Notes under the pieces: model-generated
What the model saw: the letters and a program-made list of their open reading frames with translations, nothing else
Database searches by the model: none
Told to the model about the DNA's origin: nothing
In this document: positions 8,200 through 17,321 of the stretch, one piece after another
How positions within the stretch are numbered: the first letter of the stretch is position 1
Layout of the letters: each line of letters opens with the position of its first letter
Assembly: GCF_000687995.1 (NCBI RefSeq)
Contig: NZ_JIAC01000001.1
Span: 186,001 to 250,000 of the forward strand
DNA length: 64,000 nucleotides
Origin: Selenomonas ruminantium AC2024
GTDB lineage: Bacteria > Bacillota > Negativicutes > Selenomonadales > Selenomonadaceae
Reading direction: 5' to 3'
Translations under genes and position numbers: made by a program

Positions 8200-10245
8200 T
8201 TACACTTTGAACTTCTGCACTTCTTTCTGCAAATCCATGGCCATTTTTGCTAACTCGTTGCTGGCATGGGCGATTTCCTGTACGGAAGCACTCTGTTCTT
8301 CCGTAGCTGCCGATACGGTTTCTGCTTCTTCCGCGGCACTGCGGCTGCTTTCGCCGATGGTGCGGATATGGCCCACGATTTCCTGACCGCTGACGGCCAT
8401 GCCGCTGATGGCGGTGGAAATCTCCTGTACCTGCCCCGATACATTTTCGACGATTTCGATAATCTTGCGGAAGGACTCGCCCATGGACATGATGTTTTCC
8501 GTGCCCACGCGGACTTCTTCGCTACCGGCCTGCATCCCGGCCACAGCATTGTCCGTATCCCGGCGGGTTTCCTCAATCAAAGCGGAAATGCGATGAGCTG
8601 CTTCCTGCGAGGATTCAGCAAGCTTGCGTACTTCGTCCGCTACTACGGCAAAGCCGCGGCCATGTTCACCGGCACGAGCCGCTTCAATAGCGGCGTTGAG
8701 GGCCAGCAGGTTGGTCTGCTCGGAAATGCTCGAAATGGTATCGACAATCTGGCCAATTTCGCTGGAACGCTCACCCAGAGCCGTAACTACCTTGGTGGAT
8801 TCCCGTGTGGATTCTTCAATGCGCTTAATCTGGCCAATAGCTTCGTTCAAGGTCTTGCCACCATCGCGGGCCACGGTCGATGCCTCGCGGCTGTTGCTGG
8901 CTGCTTCATCAGCTTTGCCGGCAATGTCCTGAATGGTGTCGTTGAGGTTTTCGATGGCTTCGGAGGTGGAGTTCACGGCATCGAGCTGCTCACTTGTGCC
9001 CTGCGCCACTCTGACGATGGAGTCGGCCACCTGATTGGAGGCCTGTGCTGACTGGTCACTGGTGGCATTGAGTTCTTCCGAAGCGGCTGACAGGCTTTCA
9101 GCGGAACTGCTGACATTGTGGAGCACCTTCTGCACACCATGACGCATATCCCGCACAGCCGTAGCCAGCATACCCAATTCATTATTCACCGTAATCTGGG
9201 CCGGACGGTCCTGGAAATCCCCGGCTGCGAGCAGGCGCATTTCATCCATCATCACAGCCAGCGGCTTCATGGAACGGTTGACCGTAAAGAGCACGCCCAG
9301 AGAAATCAGGATAATCAGCACGATGGAAATGCCTGCCATGATTTTCAGCACATTGCCCACCGGCGCAAAGAGCTCATCCTGATAGGCAATGGTAGCCATG
9401 CCCCAGCCCGTTGCCTTGATGGGATTGTAGAAAGCAATCATATCCTTGCCGTCTGCGCGGGTGAATTTATAGACGCCAGCCTCACCGGAAAGCATCTTTT
9501 CGCCCAACGTACGGACGGCCGGGTCATCCTCTTCCGAAATCTTTTTCTTCATAATGGCGGCTTCATCAGGATTTACAATATAAGTGCCTTCTTTGGAAAC
9601 CAGCAGGCTGTAGCCGCTTTCCCCAAGTTTCAAATCGCTGACCTTTTCCATCACGGCATCCACATAGATGGCTGCCAGTACCATGCCCACATTGGCACCG
9701 CTGCTGTCCTTGGCCAGCGCGATGCTGTTCACGATAATCTTGCCCGTAGCCTGCGAAACAACCGGCGAGGACATAAAGCTGTCCTGAGCGCCCGTCATCG
9801 TCTGTTTGTACCAGGCCTTGTCGGCATTGTGCATCTCTTTGAAGCCCGCCTTGGTCTGGCCATAGAGCACGCCAGACCCGTCAAAAGGCCCCCAGCTCAC
9901 GCTGTCGTAGATACCAGGATAAATCTTGTTCATGAGATTTAAGCGGTAGACATTGTTCTCATTCATCAGCTCCGGGGCGTTTTTCAGATTCTTTGCCGCC
10001 GGATGAGATGCCGCCGTCTGGGTTTCCAGCATGCGGCTGTCCAGCCAGGCCGATACTCCGCTGGCCACTTCCTGCGCGTTCTTCAACGAACTCGTGGTAA
10101 GCTGCTGCTCAAAGGTGGAACCCACATAGCGGAAGATAATCCCCGCCATCAGCACCAATCCCACTACCACAATAGGAATCACATAAATCAAAATCTCCGT
10201 CTTGACCGTTCTGGTCTTCTGGGTCAAGCTTTCCTGACCAGCCAT
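8200..10245 (-). CDS. Methyl-accepting chemotaxis protein
   Basis: Transmembrane chemoreceptor of 681 residues. A membrane segment at about 17-38 is followed by a large extracellular double-Cache-type sensor domain, a second membrane segment near 290, a HAMP domain (about 310-365) and a long cytoplasmic signalling coiled coil. The hairpin tip carries the conserved motif [20 protein letters not shown] (about 505-525). The C-terminus has no CheR-tethering pentapeptide. The ligand is unknown. The gene is monocistronic. Its presence, with the flagellin gene at 37-38 kb, indicates a motile organism. Confidence 0.95.
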   Translation of the reverse strand: MAGQESLTQKTRTVKTEILIYVIPIVVVGLVLMAGIIFRYVGSTFEQQLTTSSLKNAQEVASGVSAWLDSRMLETQTAASHPAAKNLKNAPELMNENNVYRLNLMNKIYPGIYDSVSWGPFDGSGVLYGQTKAGFKEMHNADKAWYKQTMTGAQDSFMSSPVVSQATGKIIVNSIALAKDSSGANVGMVLAAIYVDAVMEKVSDLKLGESGYSLLVSKEGTYIVNPDEAAIMKKKISEEDDPAVRTLGEKMLSGEAGVYKFTRADGKDMIAFYNPIKATGWGMATIAYQDELFAPVGNVLKIMAGISIVLIILISLGVLFTVNRSMKPLAVMMDEMRLLAAGDFQDRPAQITVNNELGMLATAVRDMRHGVQKVLHNVSSSAESLSAASEELNATSDQSAQASNQVADSIVRVAQGTSEQLDAVNSTSEAIENLNDTIQDIAGKADEAASNSREASTVARDGGKTLNEAIGQIKRIEESTRESTKVVTALGERSSEIGQIVDTISSISEQTNLLALNAAIEAARAGEHGRGFAVVADEVRKLAESSQEAAHRISALIEETRRDTDNAVAGMQAGSEEVRVGTENIMSMGESFRKIIEIVENVSGQVQEISTAISGMAVSGQEIVGHIRTIGESSRSAAEEAETVSAATEEQSASVQEIAHASNELAKMAMDLQKEVQKFKV

Positions 10246-10352
10246 CGTACTCCCTCCCCTTATACCTCTAATCGTTAAATAAATATTAGCTATATTCAGT
10301 TAATTGCAGCCATTCCCCGGCGCCCAAGGAAGGGCGCCTGCGGACGTACTCA

Positions 10353-11639
10353 TTATATATTCCAATGAATCATCGCCCGGATGGACATCTCTGCATCCCC
10401 ATCATCAAAAGCTTCCATTTCCGGCAGCCAGTCTTCGGCAAACAGCGGCAAATCCTCCACCAGTTTCTTGATGAACTTATTCACCACCTGCATGGCCACA
10501 TCATCCTGCGGGGAATTGAGGAACTGCCCCAAGACGCGCCCCACTTCCTCCATTTCCTCTGCCTGCAGATAGCGGGTGGCACTGTCGAGACTGGACAGGC
10601 GCAAAATGGAGTAATTGATGGTATCCTCTGCCGTCAGCAGCTGCTCGGCCTTGACCATCAGGCCGGCCGTCTTCAATTTTTCGGCCACCACACTGCCATT
10701 TGTACCCTCCGGCAGCTGCACCAGCACCAGATGATTTTCCGTAGGACTGCAAAGAAGCTTGCAGCCTGCCGAAAGCAAACCATTTTCCAAGCCGCGCGCA
10801 TTGTCCAAAACCTGCTGGGCATAGTCCTGATACTCCATGCAGTCCGCTTCCTTGAACACCAGTGCCAAAGAAGCCAGTACATTCTTCTTCAGCGAGCTAT
10901 GGCCCGTTTCAATCACCGTCTTATCCAGCAGCTCGGCAATCTTCTCCTTGCAAAGGATGATGCCGTTCTGCGGGCCATGCAGGGCATCGCTTGCCGCAAA
11001 GGTAGCCACATCAGCATAGGGCACCGGGGAAGGAATTTTGCCCGCCGCAATCAGCCCGGAATTCTGCCCCAAATCAATCCAAAGATATGCCCCGACTTCA
11101 TCGGCAATCTTTCGCAGACCCGCATAGTCAATATTGCGCGGATAGTTTACCGGCGAATAGATAATCATATCGGGACGGTGCTTATGCGCCAACGCCTGTA
11201 CCTTGGCAAAGTTCAGTTCCAAAGTATCCGGCTCCACCCCGAACTTCACGAAATTATACTGCAAATCGCCGGTGCAATGCTCCGACTTGCGCAGGTTGAA
11301 GGACAGCACCGTGTCCCCCTTCTTGAGCAATGCCAGCATTACCACGCGGGAGGCAATGGCAAGGCTCCCCGTACGCACAATGGCGTGTTCCGCATTGAAA
11401 AGTTCCTTGGCCCGGCTGATGGCCAGCTTTTCCAAACGGCTCTGACGATGCGCCTTGTGATGGTCGATGATTTCATCCCCCAGCGTGCTCCCCTTCAGGA
11501 ACGACGCAAAGGGCGAAGCCGCATTGGTTGTAGGAATCAGCGACAGGGTGGTACGCTGCTGCTTCAGCGCACTTCTAAGCTGCCCGCACAGTTCCGGGTC
11601 AAAATTCTCCAATTTTCGCAGGATTTTCTCGTTGGTCAT
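10353..11639 (-). CDS. Serine hydroxymethyltransferase-like protein lacking the PLP lysine
   Basis: A 428-residue homolog of GlyA-type SHMT (fold-type I PLP enzymes). The family region ISRAKELFNAEHAIV (about 75-89) and the segment GLIAAGKIPSPVPYADV (about 195-211) are plain. The active-site motif, normally T-H-K before LRGPRGG, reads ATFAASDALHGPQNG here: the PLP-binding Lys is Asp218 and its neighbouring His is Ser217. The DMAHIAG motif reads DLGQNSG (189-195), so the His that stacks on PLP is Gln192. The YAEGYPGKRYYGG substrate motif is absent. It therefore cannot make the normal Schiff base and is probably a pseudoenzyme or has a new role. The reading frame is intact. Confidence 0.8.
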   Translation of the reverse strand: MTNEKILRKLENFDPELCGQLRSALKQQRTTLSLIPTTNAASPFASFLKGSTLGDEIIDHHKAHRQSRLEKLAISRAKELFNAEHAIVRTGSLAIASRVVMLALLKKGDTVLSFNLRKSEHCTGDLQYNFVKFGVEPDTLELNFAKVQALAHKHRPDMIIYSPVNYPRNIDYAGLRKIADEVGAYLWIDLGQNSGLIAAGKIPSPVPYADVATFAASDALHGPQNGIILCKEKIAELLDKTVIETGHSSLKKNVLASLALVFKEADCMEYQDYAQQVLDNARGLENGLLSAGCKLLCSPTENHLVLVQLPEGTNGSVVAEKLKTAGLMVKAEQLLTAEDTINYSILRLSSLDSATRYLQAEEMEEVGRVLGQFLNSPQDDVAMQVVNKFIKKLVEDLPLFAEDWLPEMEAFDDGDAEMSIRAMIHWNI

Positions 11640-11779
11640 ATTCCAGGTCCTTTCTCATCTATTGCTATAATTCGTCCGTTACTGCTATCGCTATTCACTT
11701 CGACAAAAGTAGAAAAAATCCTGCCAATGCGCTTATCTGCAAGAATATTTGTCCCTCGTGCGTTTAGACGAAATTGAGT

Positions 11780-11974
11780 GGGGCGGTGGAGGGCTGACCG
11801 CTGGACGTTAAGAAAATATTTTTTGCGCAACCCAAAAGCGGCCTTAAAAGTCAACTGTCCGAGCACAGCGAGTTTTGACTTTTAAGACCGCTTAATAAAA
11901 AGCAAAAAATATTTTTAGGCTGGCGGATTAGCGAAGGTCAGTCCTCCACCGCCCCACGCCTTTTGCCGCGAACC
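11780..11974. repeat. Nested palindromic element A
   Basis: Three successive pairs of arms are seen: an outer pair near 11781-11799 and 11937-11956, a middle AAAATATTTTTTGC-type pair, and an inner pair enclosing the apical motif at 11855-11872. A flank of the form CGCCTT then CCGCGAACC follows. It lies about 50 bases after the flavodoxin stop. No gene is seen in 11640-12005. Confidence 0.8.
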
Positions 11975-12005
11975 AACGAAAATGGCTTACAAAATTGGTG
12001 AGATT

Positions 12006-12437
12006 TTACAACGCCTTTACAAATTCTTCTCCCAGCTTGCGGCAATCGGCAAGTTCCGCATCCCCGGGAGCATTTTCGACAATCAGCCCGTCGGAGAACA
12101 ACTTGGCACCGTCCCCTTTGGTGCGCTCAGCCCAGCTTTCCATCCAGGCACCGCCGCCCCAGCCATAAGAACCGAACAGCGCCACCGGCTTGCCGGACAG
12201 ATGCTTTTCCGCATCTGTGAACAAAGGCTCGAAAGAGCCTTCCTCCAACACTTCATCCCCCATGGCCGGGCAGCCAAAAATCAGCCCATCATAATCCGGT
12301 ACCGAAGAAGCCTTGAAGGACTCTACCTCAAAGAGGCTCACATCCCCGCCAGCCCCCTTGGCGCCTTCCTCAATGGCCTTCGCCATGGCCTCGGTATTGC
12401 CCGTGCCCGACCAGTAAACAATCGCAACTTTGCTCAC
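12006..12437 (-). CDS. Flavodoxin
   Basis: Short-chain flavodoxin of 143 residues, an FMN electron carrier that replaces ferredoxin under iron limitation. The phosphate-binding loop SGTGNTE is at residues 10-16. The FMN-stacking loops are near GCPAMGDE (about 55) and GSYGWGGG (about 88). It lies downstream of the DUF3793 gene in one minus-strand unit whose upstream region carries Fur-type boxes, so induction by iron starvation is likely. Confidence 0.95.
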   Translation of the reverse strand: MSKVAIVYWSGTGNTEAMAKAIEEGAKGAGGDVSLFEVESFKASSVPDYDGLIFGCPAMGDEVLEEGSFEPLFTDAEKHLSGKPVALFGSYGWGGGAWMESWAERTKGDGAKLFSDGLIVENAPGDAELADCRKLGEEFVKAL

Positions 12438-12465
12438 AAAAATTCCTCCTTATCATAGCCCCCTG

Positions 12466-13065
12466 TCATACGGCTTTGACCAAATCCGGCAGGCTTGCGC
12501 CGCCTTCCAGCCGCAGACAAAAATCATGGGTACAATCGGCATACAAATCAAAGAGCGCTCTGGTTTCCCGCTCATTGGCATAGACCTTCCAATAACCGCT
12601 ATAGGAAAAGTCCTGCCCTTTGTGGCGGATAAACCCTTCCACATCCTCCGGCGGATACCCCAGAAACAGCCCGACTTCATGCGGAAAGGATTTGCGCAGC
12701 TGCATGCGAAGTTTCAGATACTCCAACATCCCCATCAGCGTATCGTCCCCCCGATACCCAAGCCTAACGAGTATCTTCTTCGCCAACGGATGAGCCAAAT
12801 CCTTCATCAGCGCCCGCTGCCGATAAAAGAGCAGCAGCACATACTCCTCCCCTTCTGACAAGCGGAAGACCGATATGCCCTTGCAGTTAAAACACTGCAT
12901 ATAAGAAGCCAGCAGCCCCTCAAAATCCTCAAAACGGCTCTTTTGAAACGACAACAAGCTAGCCGACTTCAGCCCCATCAACATCGGCGCCGCATGAAAG
13001 CCCAGCAGCTGTTCAAATCCCTCACGTCCCAACAACATCACCTCACAAATGATAGAAATTATCAT
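12466..13065 (-). CDS. DUF3793 family protein
   Basis: Member of the DUF3793 family, about 190-199 residues, biochemical role unknown. Family features seen are HAAPMLMGLKSASL near 25, EVGLFLGYPPEDVEGFI near 130 and SGYWKVYANE near 160. The family often sits next to flavodoxin, as here. The ATG at 13065 overlaps a Fur-like box, so a TTG at 13032 with GAGGTG six bases upstream is an equally good or better start. It is the first gene of the flavodoxin operon and is likely iron-regulated through the boxes upstream. Confidence 0.85.
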   Translation of the reverse strand: MIISIICEVMLLGREGFEQLLGFHAAPMLMGLKSASLLSFQKSRFEDFEGLLASYMQCFNCKGISVFRLSEGEEYVLLLFYRQRALMKDLAHPLAKKILVRLGYRGDDTLMGMLEYLKLRMQLRKSFPHEVGLFLGYPPEDVEGFIRHKGQDFSYSGYWKVYANERETRALFDLYADCTHDFCLRLEGGASLPDLVKAV

Positions 13066-13066
13066 T
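13047..13066. promoter_or_regulatory. Fur-like box overlapping the upstream start of the DUF3793 gene
   Basis: An inverted repeat of TGATA/TATCA around GAAAT resembles a degenerate Fur site. It supports use of the downstream TTG start. Confidence 0.5.
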
Positions 13067-13090
13067 AACTTAACAACCTCATTATATTAT

Positions 13091-13105
13091 AAATGATAAT
13101 CATTT
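13091..13105. promoter_or_regulatory. Fur box
   Basis: AAATGATAATCATTT is a perfect 7-1-7 inverted repeat of the Fur consensus type. It lies about 30-70 bases upstream of the DUF3793-flavodoxin operon. Confidence 0.8.
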
Positions 13106-13231
13106 GCAAGTCATATTTAGAAACTCCTCCCTAAGACAGGAGAACCCTAGCAACTAAAATTGACAAACCAGAGCGAACGTACAGGATATATTCCCAAGCA
13201 TAAAGGAAGCTGACAACATAGACGGCAAAAA

Positions 13232-13442
13232 GCGGAGCAGTGGAGGACTGCCCGTAGCGTTAGCCGCTGGACGTTAAGAAAATATTTTTTTGCTATACCA
13301 AAAAAGCGGCCTTAAAAGTCAACTGTCTGAGCTGAGCGAGTTTTGACTTTTAAGACCGCCTGATAAAAAGCAAAAAATATTTTTAGTCCAGCGGATTAAC
13401 AAAGGGCAGTCCTCCACTGCTCCGCGCCTTACACCACGAACC
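13232..13442. repeat. Nested palindromic element B
   Basis: The outer arms 13232-13253 and 13404-13425 are a perfect 22-bp inverted repeat. Middle (TATTTTTTTGCT type) and inner arms lie inside, and the apical motif is at 13323-13340. The flank CGCCTT then CCACGAACC follows. It begins 18 bases after the GH3 stop codon. Apart from this and the Fur boxes, nothing is seen in 13066-13442. Confidence 0.85.
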
Positions 13443-14561
13443 TTAAGACTTATGTAACAGCTTCATTTTGACAATCCGCTTCACCGACTGATTAATCCTT
13501 TCCTCACTGATAACGCCTTTTTCCGCCGCCTCCAAAATTCCCAGATAAACGGCCGTCTGCCGCGGATATTCATGGCAGACGAGGGCAATATCAGCACCGG
13601 CCTGAATGGCCTGCACGCCGAGCTCACGGAAGTCGCCGTACTTCGACACGGCCCCCATCTCCAAAGAATCGGTGATGATGATGCCGTTAAAGCCGAACTC
13701 CTGCCGCAGAAGTTTTGTCTGCACCGCTGACGACAGGCTGGCTGTATGATCTTTATCGAGCGCCGGATAGACAAGATGCGATACCATCACCATGAAGTTT
13801 TCCGGGCTGTGATTGGCGATGATTTCCTTAAACGGCAGTAAATCCTGCGCCATGAGTTCATCCTTCGTGGCGGGAATTTCCGAACGGTCAATATGGGAAT
13901 CCACCTGCCCGCGCCCAATGCCGGGGAAATGCTTCAAGGCATAGATGACATGCGCAGACTCATAGCCCTGCGCGGCTGCGGCCACAAACTTGGCCGCCGT
14001 CTGGCCGTCCGCCGAATACTCGCGGGGATTGTTGCCCACATCCGCTACGGGCGCAAAATTCACATTGATACCCAATTCCTTGAGGCGATTGCCCGTCTTC
14101 TGTGCCCAGGCTTCGGCCTGCGTATTGTCGCCGCTCTGGCCAATGCTCTGTGCCGCTGGCGGCGGTTCAATAAAGCCCTTGCCCCGGGCCACGGGGCCGC
14201 CTTCTTCGTCAATGGCAATAAACAGAGGGACTTTTGCAGCCTGCGCCTGCAAATCCGCCGTGAGTTTTTTCGTCTGCTCGGCCGACTGCAGATTGCGGTC
14301 AAAGAAAATCACGCCGCCGATATGGTACTGATTGAGCATAAAGCGGCTGTCGTCATTGATTTCCGTGCCATGGACGCCAATCATCACCATCTGCCCTACC
14401 TTTTCCGGCAGGGTCATCCCAGCCACGATGGCATCCACCTGGTCATCAAGCGTCTGCGGCTTCTTCGCATTTTCATCAGCCTCTGCGCCCTTGCCGCAGC
14501 CAGACAGCAGCATGAGCAGCATCACCAGTGTCAAAGCAAAAAACCTTCTGCAAATCCCCAT
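13443..14561 (-). CDS. GH3 beta-N-acetylhexosaminidase-like lipoprotein
   Basis: Glycoside hydrolase family 3 protein of about 372 residues, NagZ-like, expected to remove N-acetylglucosamine from cell-wall muropeptides. An N-terminal lipoprotein signal ends in LLSGC, so it should be membrane-anchored outside the cytoplasm. Family motifs are FIAIDEEGGPVARG (about 120-133), KHFPGIGRGQVDSH (the catalytic His loop, about 210-224) and IITDSLEMGAV (with the nucleophile Asp). A TTG at 14579 overlapping the rsmI stop opens the frame, but ATG at 14561 has AAGGGGG 6 bases upstream and is the better start. It follows rsmI in the same direction. Confidence 0.9.
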   Translation of the reverse strand: MGICRRFFALTLVMLLMLLSGCGKGAEADENAKKPQTLDDQVDAIVAGMTLPEKVGQMVMIGVHGTEINDDSRFMLNQYHIGGVIFFDRNLQSAEQTKKLTADLQAQAAKVPLFIAIDEEGGPVARGKGFIEPPPAAQSIGQSGDNTQAEAWAQKTGNRLKELGINVNFAPVADVGNNPREYSADGQTAAKFVAAAAQGYESAHVIYALKHFPGIGRGQVDSHIDRSEIPATKDELMAQDLLPFKEIIANHSPENFMVMVSHLVYPALDKDHTASLSSAVQTKLLRQEFGFNGIIITDSLEMGAVSKYGDFRELGVQAIQAGADIALVCHEYPRQTAVYLGILEAAEKGVISEERINQSVKRIVKMKLLHKS

Positions 14562-14575
14562 GATTATCCCCCTTG

Positions 14576-15433
14576 TCAATCCTCCAGCATGGCCTGATAA
14601 ACATCCCGGCGGGAAATGCCCAACGCCTTGGCGGCCTCCCGCATAGCGGCTTTCTTGTCCAGTCCCTGGGCCATAAAATGCTCACAGCATGCTTTGGGGT
14701 CAGCAGGCAGTTCATTTTCCTCTGCCGCCACTTCCCCGTCAAAGCCGGCCACAACGATGACATATTCCCCGCGCGGGTCGTTTTCCTCGTAATGGGCCAT
14801 GATTTCCGTAAGGCTGCCGCGCTGAAACTCCTCGAATTTCTTGGTAAGCTCGCGGCCCAAAGCCACCTGCCGGTCGCCTAATACCCCATACAGGGCTTTG
14901 AGCGTAGCCTTCAGATGGTGCGGCGCCTCATAAAAAATCAACGTTTCCGGATATTTCTGCACACTCGTCAAAATTTCCTGCTGTTTTTTCGCCGTCTTGG
15001 GCAAAAAGCCGATAAAGGTAAAGCGGGTGGTATCAAGGCCCGAACAAATAAGCGCCGACAGCCCCGCATTAGCACCGGGCAGGGGCGTTACCTTAAAACC
15101 GGCTTCAATAGCCAGCCCTGCCAGATGGCTGCCGGGGTCGCAGATACCGGGCAGGCCTGCGTCACTGACGCAGATTAAGTCATGACCTTCCTGCATGTAT
15201 GCGATAAGCTCCGGCCCTTTGTTGAGCTTGTTGTGCTCATGGTAGCTGGTCAGCTTCGTATGAATATCAAAATGAGTCAAAAGCTGCCGGGTATGGCGGG
15301 TATCTTCAGCGGCGATAAGCTCTGCTTCGCCGAGCATCCGCACAGCCCGGTAGGTCATATCCTCCAGATTGCCAATCGGCGTGGCACAGAGGTAGAGGGT
15401 TGGGATTTTTTCATTCATTTTCTTACATTCCAT
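14576..15433 (-). CDS. rsmI: 16S rRNA (cytidine1402-2'-O)-methyltransferase
   Basis: SAM-dependent methyltransferase of 280-285 residues that modifies C1402 of 16S rRNA. The family signature LYLCATPIGNLEDMTYRA is at the N-terminus; AAEDTRHTRQLL, SDAGLPGICDPG and PLPGANAGLSALICSG follow. The C-terminal extension is normal. The frame opens at 15433 inside the end of trmN6. The ATG at 15418, just after the trmN6 stop, is also possible. Either way the gene is translationally coupled to trmN6. It belongs to the conserved Firmicute cluster yaaR-holB-ricT-trmN6-rsmI. Confidence 0.96.
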   Translation of the reverse strand: MECKKMNEKIPTLYLCATPIGNLEDMTYRAVRMLGEAELIAAEDTRHTRQLLTHFDIHTKLTSYHEHNKLNKGPELIAYMQEGHDLICVSDAGLPGICDPGSHLAGLAIEAGFKVTPLPGANAGLSALICSGLDTTRFTFIGFLPKTAKKQQEILTSVQKYPETLIFYEAPHHLKATLKALYGVLGDRQVALGRELTKKFEEFQRGSLTEIMAHYEENDPRGEYVIVVAGFDGEVAAEENELPADPKACCEHFMAQGLDKKAAMREAAKALGISRRDVYQAMLED

Positions 15434-16160
15434 ATATCTGTAAAATTTCGTCGGTATAGGAGCCGTCGTCTTGGTGGACGATTAATGGCGGCAGAACTTT
15501 TAGGCCGCCGGGACTTGCTCCTACCACGGCTTCTATCAGCATCATATTGGGCGCTTTGCCCGCCTTGGGCTGCACCATCTGCAGGCGTTTGACCTCCATC
15601 TGCTTTTCATGGAGGGCCACAATGATTTCGCCCAGCCGCTCCGGCAGGTGTACCATGCCGAAGTGACCGCCAAAGCGCAGGCCGTAGCGTGCCGCCGCCA
15701 CGACATCCTGCAGGGTGGCCGTAAACTCGTGGCGAGCCCGTGCCACGCCAGAGAGTTTATTGGCCTGCCCCTCTCCCACCGGACGATAGGGGGGATTGGC
15801 GAGCACCACATCAAAGGATTCGGGCTTATAAAGCTCCCGAATGGCACGATAGTCGCCCTCGCGCACGAAAATCTTTTCCTCCAGCTCGTTGAGCCAGACA
15901 TTACGGGAGGCGAGTTCAGCCATAACGGGATTTAGCTCCACGGCGTCCACACGGGCTACCTCATCGGCGATAATCAACGGGATTACGCCTGTACCCGTGC
16001 CCAGTTCCAATACCTTTTGGCGGGACTTTAACGACAAAAAATGAGCCAGCAGCACGGCATCCAGTGAAAAGCAGAATTCCTGCGTATTCTGGATGATATG
16101 CCGCCCGCTCTTCATCAAGTCGTCCAGCCGTTCATATTCGCCTAAACGTACTTCCCGCAT
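15423..16160 (-). CDS. trmN6: tRNA1(Val) (adenine37-N6)-methyltransferase family
   Basis: SAM-dependent N6-adenine methyltransferase of 245 residues (YabB/YfiC group). The SAM loop VLELGTGTGVIPL is near residue 48, and the catalytic NPPY motif is in VVLANPPYRPVG near 124. The start overlaps the ricT stop (TGATG) and the end overlaps rsmI, which points to a tightly coupled operon. The precise tRNA target is inferred from the family. Confidence 0.92.
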   Translation of the reverse strand: MREVRLGEYERLDDLMKSGRHIIQNTQEFCFSLDAVLLAHFLSLKSRQKVLELGTGTGVIPLIIADEVARVDAVELNPVMAELASRNVWLNELEEKIFVREGDYRAIRELYKPESFDVVLANPPYRPVGEGQANKLSGVARARHEFTATLQDVVAAARYGLRFGGHFGMVHLPERLGEIIVALHEKQMEVKRLQMVQPKAGKAPNMMLIEAVVGASPGGLKVLPPLIVHQDDGSYTDEILQIYGM

Positions 16161-17290
16161 CAGTGGCGCTCCCGATTATCCCGGCTCCGCTTGTCCCCGC
16201 GCTTGTTGTTCTTGGGGCGGTTGTCCCGGTTCCCCCGGCGGTGGCCTGCGTCCCGGCTGCGGTTATGGCTGTTATGAGAACGATGGCCGCCCTCACGGCG
16301 GTTATCCCGATTCTCCCGATTTTCACGGGGACGGCGCTCCCGCCGCTCGCCGCGGTCGGAATGTTTATTTTCTGCACCTTCGCCAAAGTCCTCAGCCAAA
16401 ATCTCTGCGGCCTCAGACTCCTGTTCCTCGTAAGCCGCCATCATGGAAGCGGCCATGCTGGTATCGTCCTCATCCTTTTCGATGACATCTTCCCAGGCCG
16501 CCACAATCGTACGGCCGGAATCGAGCAGGATGGTGGCCGAGCGGCGCTGCTGGTTCAGCGAGATGACCTTGCCCTCGCCTTCCACGGACACCACACGGGA
16601 GCCCTGGGAGGGCGGCATGATTTTTTTCTGCTGATGGGGGCAGTTATCCCCGCAATAGCAGTCGTTTTCGTATTTCAGGCAACACATAAGGCGGCCGCAG
16701 ATACCGGAAATCTTGGTAGGATTGAGCGAGAGATTCTGGTCCTTGGCCATGCGGATGGACACGGGCTCAAAGTCGCCTAAGAACGTCGCACAGCAAAGCG
16801 GCCGCCCGCAGCAGCCAATCCCGCCCATAAACTTGGCCTCATCACGGACACCAATCTGGCGCAGTTCAATGCGGGTGCGGAACACAGCCGCCAAATCCTT
16901 AACGAGCTCGCGGAAGTCGATACGGCCGTCAGCGGTGAAGTAGAAGATAATCTTGTTCATGTCGAAGGTGTATTCCACCTCCACCAGATTCATGGGCAGG
17001 CCATGGGCTGCGATTTTTTCCTCGCAGATGCCAAAGGCTTCCTTTTCCTTCTCCTTGTTCTCCGCGATGCGGCGGATGTCGGATTCATTGGCAATGCGGT
17101 GCACGACCTTGAGCGGCGGAACAATCTTGTCCTCCGACTCCTCCCGCGGGCCGATTACAGTCTCGCCGCATTCCATGCCCCGGGCCGTCTCCACAATAAC
17201 CTTATCACCGAGCTTGATGTCCAGATTGCCCGGCGCAAAATAATAAATCTTGCCCGCCTTCTTGAAGCGGACACCGATAATCGTCTGCAT
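16160..17290 (-). CDS. ricT: PSP1/RicT (YaaT) family regulatory protein
   Basis: RicT homolog, part of the Y-complex (RicA-RicF-RicT) that guides RNase Y-mediated mRNA maturation in Bacillus. The PSP1 domain covers about residues 1-260 and carries the conserved Cys set GGIGCCGRPLCC, MCCLKYENDCYCGDNC for Fe-S clusters. Unusually, the C-terminal about 65 residues are a low-complexity Arg/Asn/Asp/His-rich tail, which could bind RNA. Relatives are usually about 275 residues, against 376 here. It lies between holB and trmN6 in the conserved operon. Confidence 0.93.
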   Translation of the reverse strand: MQTIIGVRFKKAGKIYYFAPGNLDIKLGDKVIVETARGMECGETVIGPREESEDKIVPPLKVVHRIANESDIRRIAENKEKEKEAFGICEEKIAAHGLPMNLVEVEYTFDMNKIIFYFTADGRIDFRELVKDLAAVFRTRIELRQIGVRDEAKFMGGIGCCGRPLCCATFLGDFEPVSIRMAKDQNLSLNPTKISGICGRLMCCLKYENDCYCGDNCPHQQKKIMPPSQGSRVVSVEGEGKVISLNQQRRSATILLDSGRTIVAAWEDVIEKDEDDTSMAASMMAAYEEQESEAAEILAEDFGEGAENKHSDRGERRERRPRENRENRDNRREGGHRSHNSHNRSRDAGHRRGNRDNRPKNNKRGDKRSRDNRERH

Positions 17291-17321
17291 AAAAATCTCC
17301 TACATTTATATATAATCTGCC

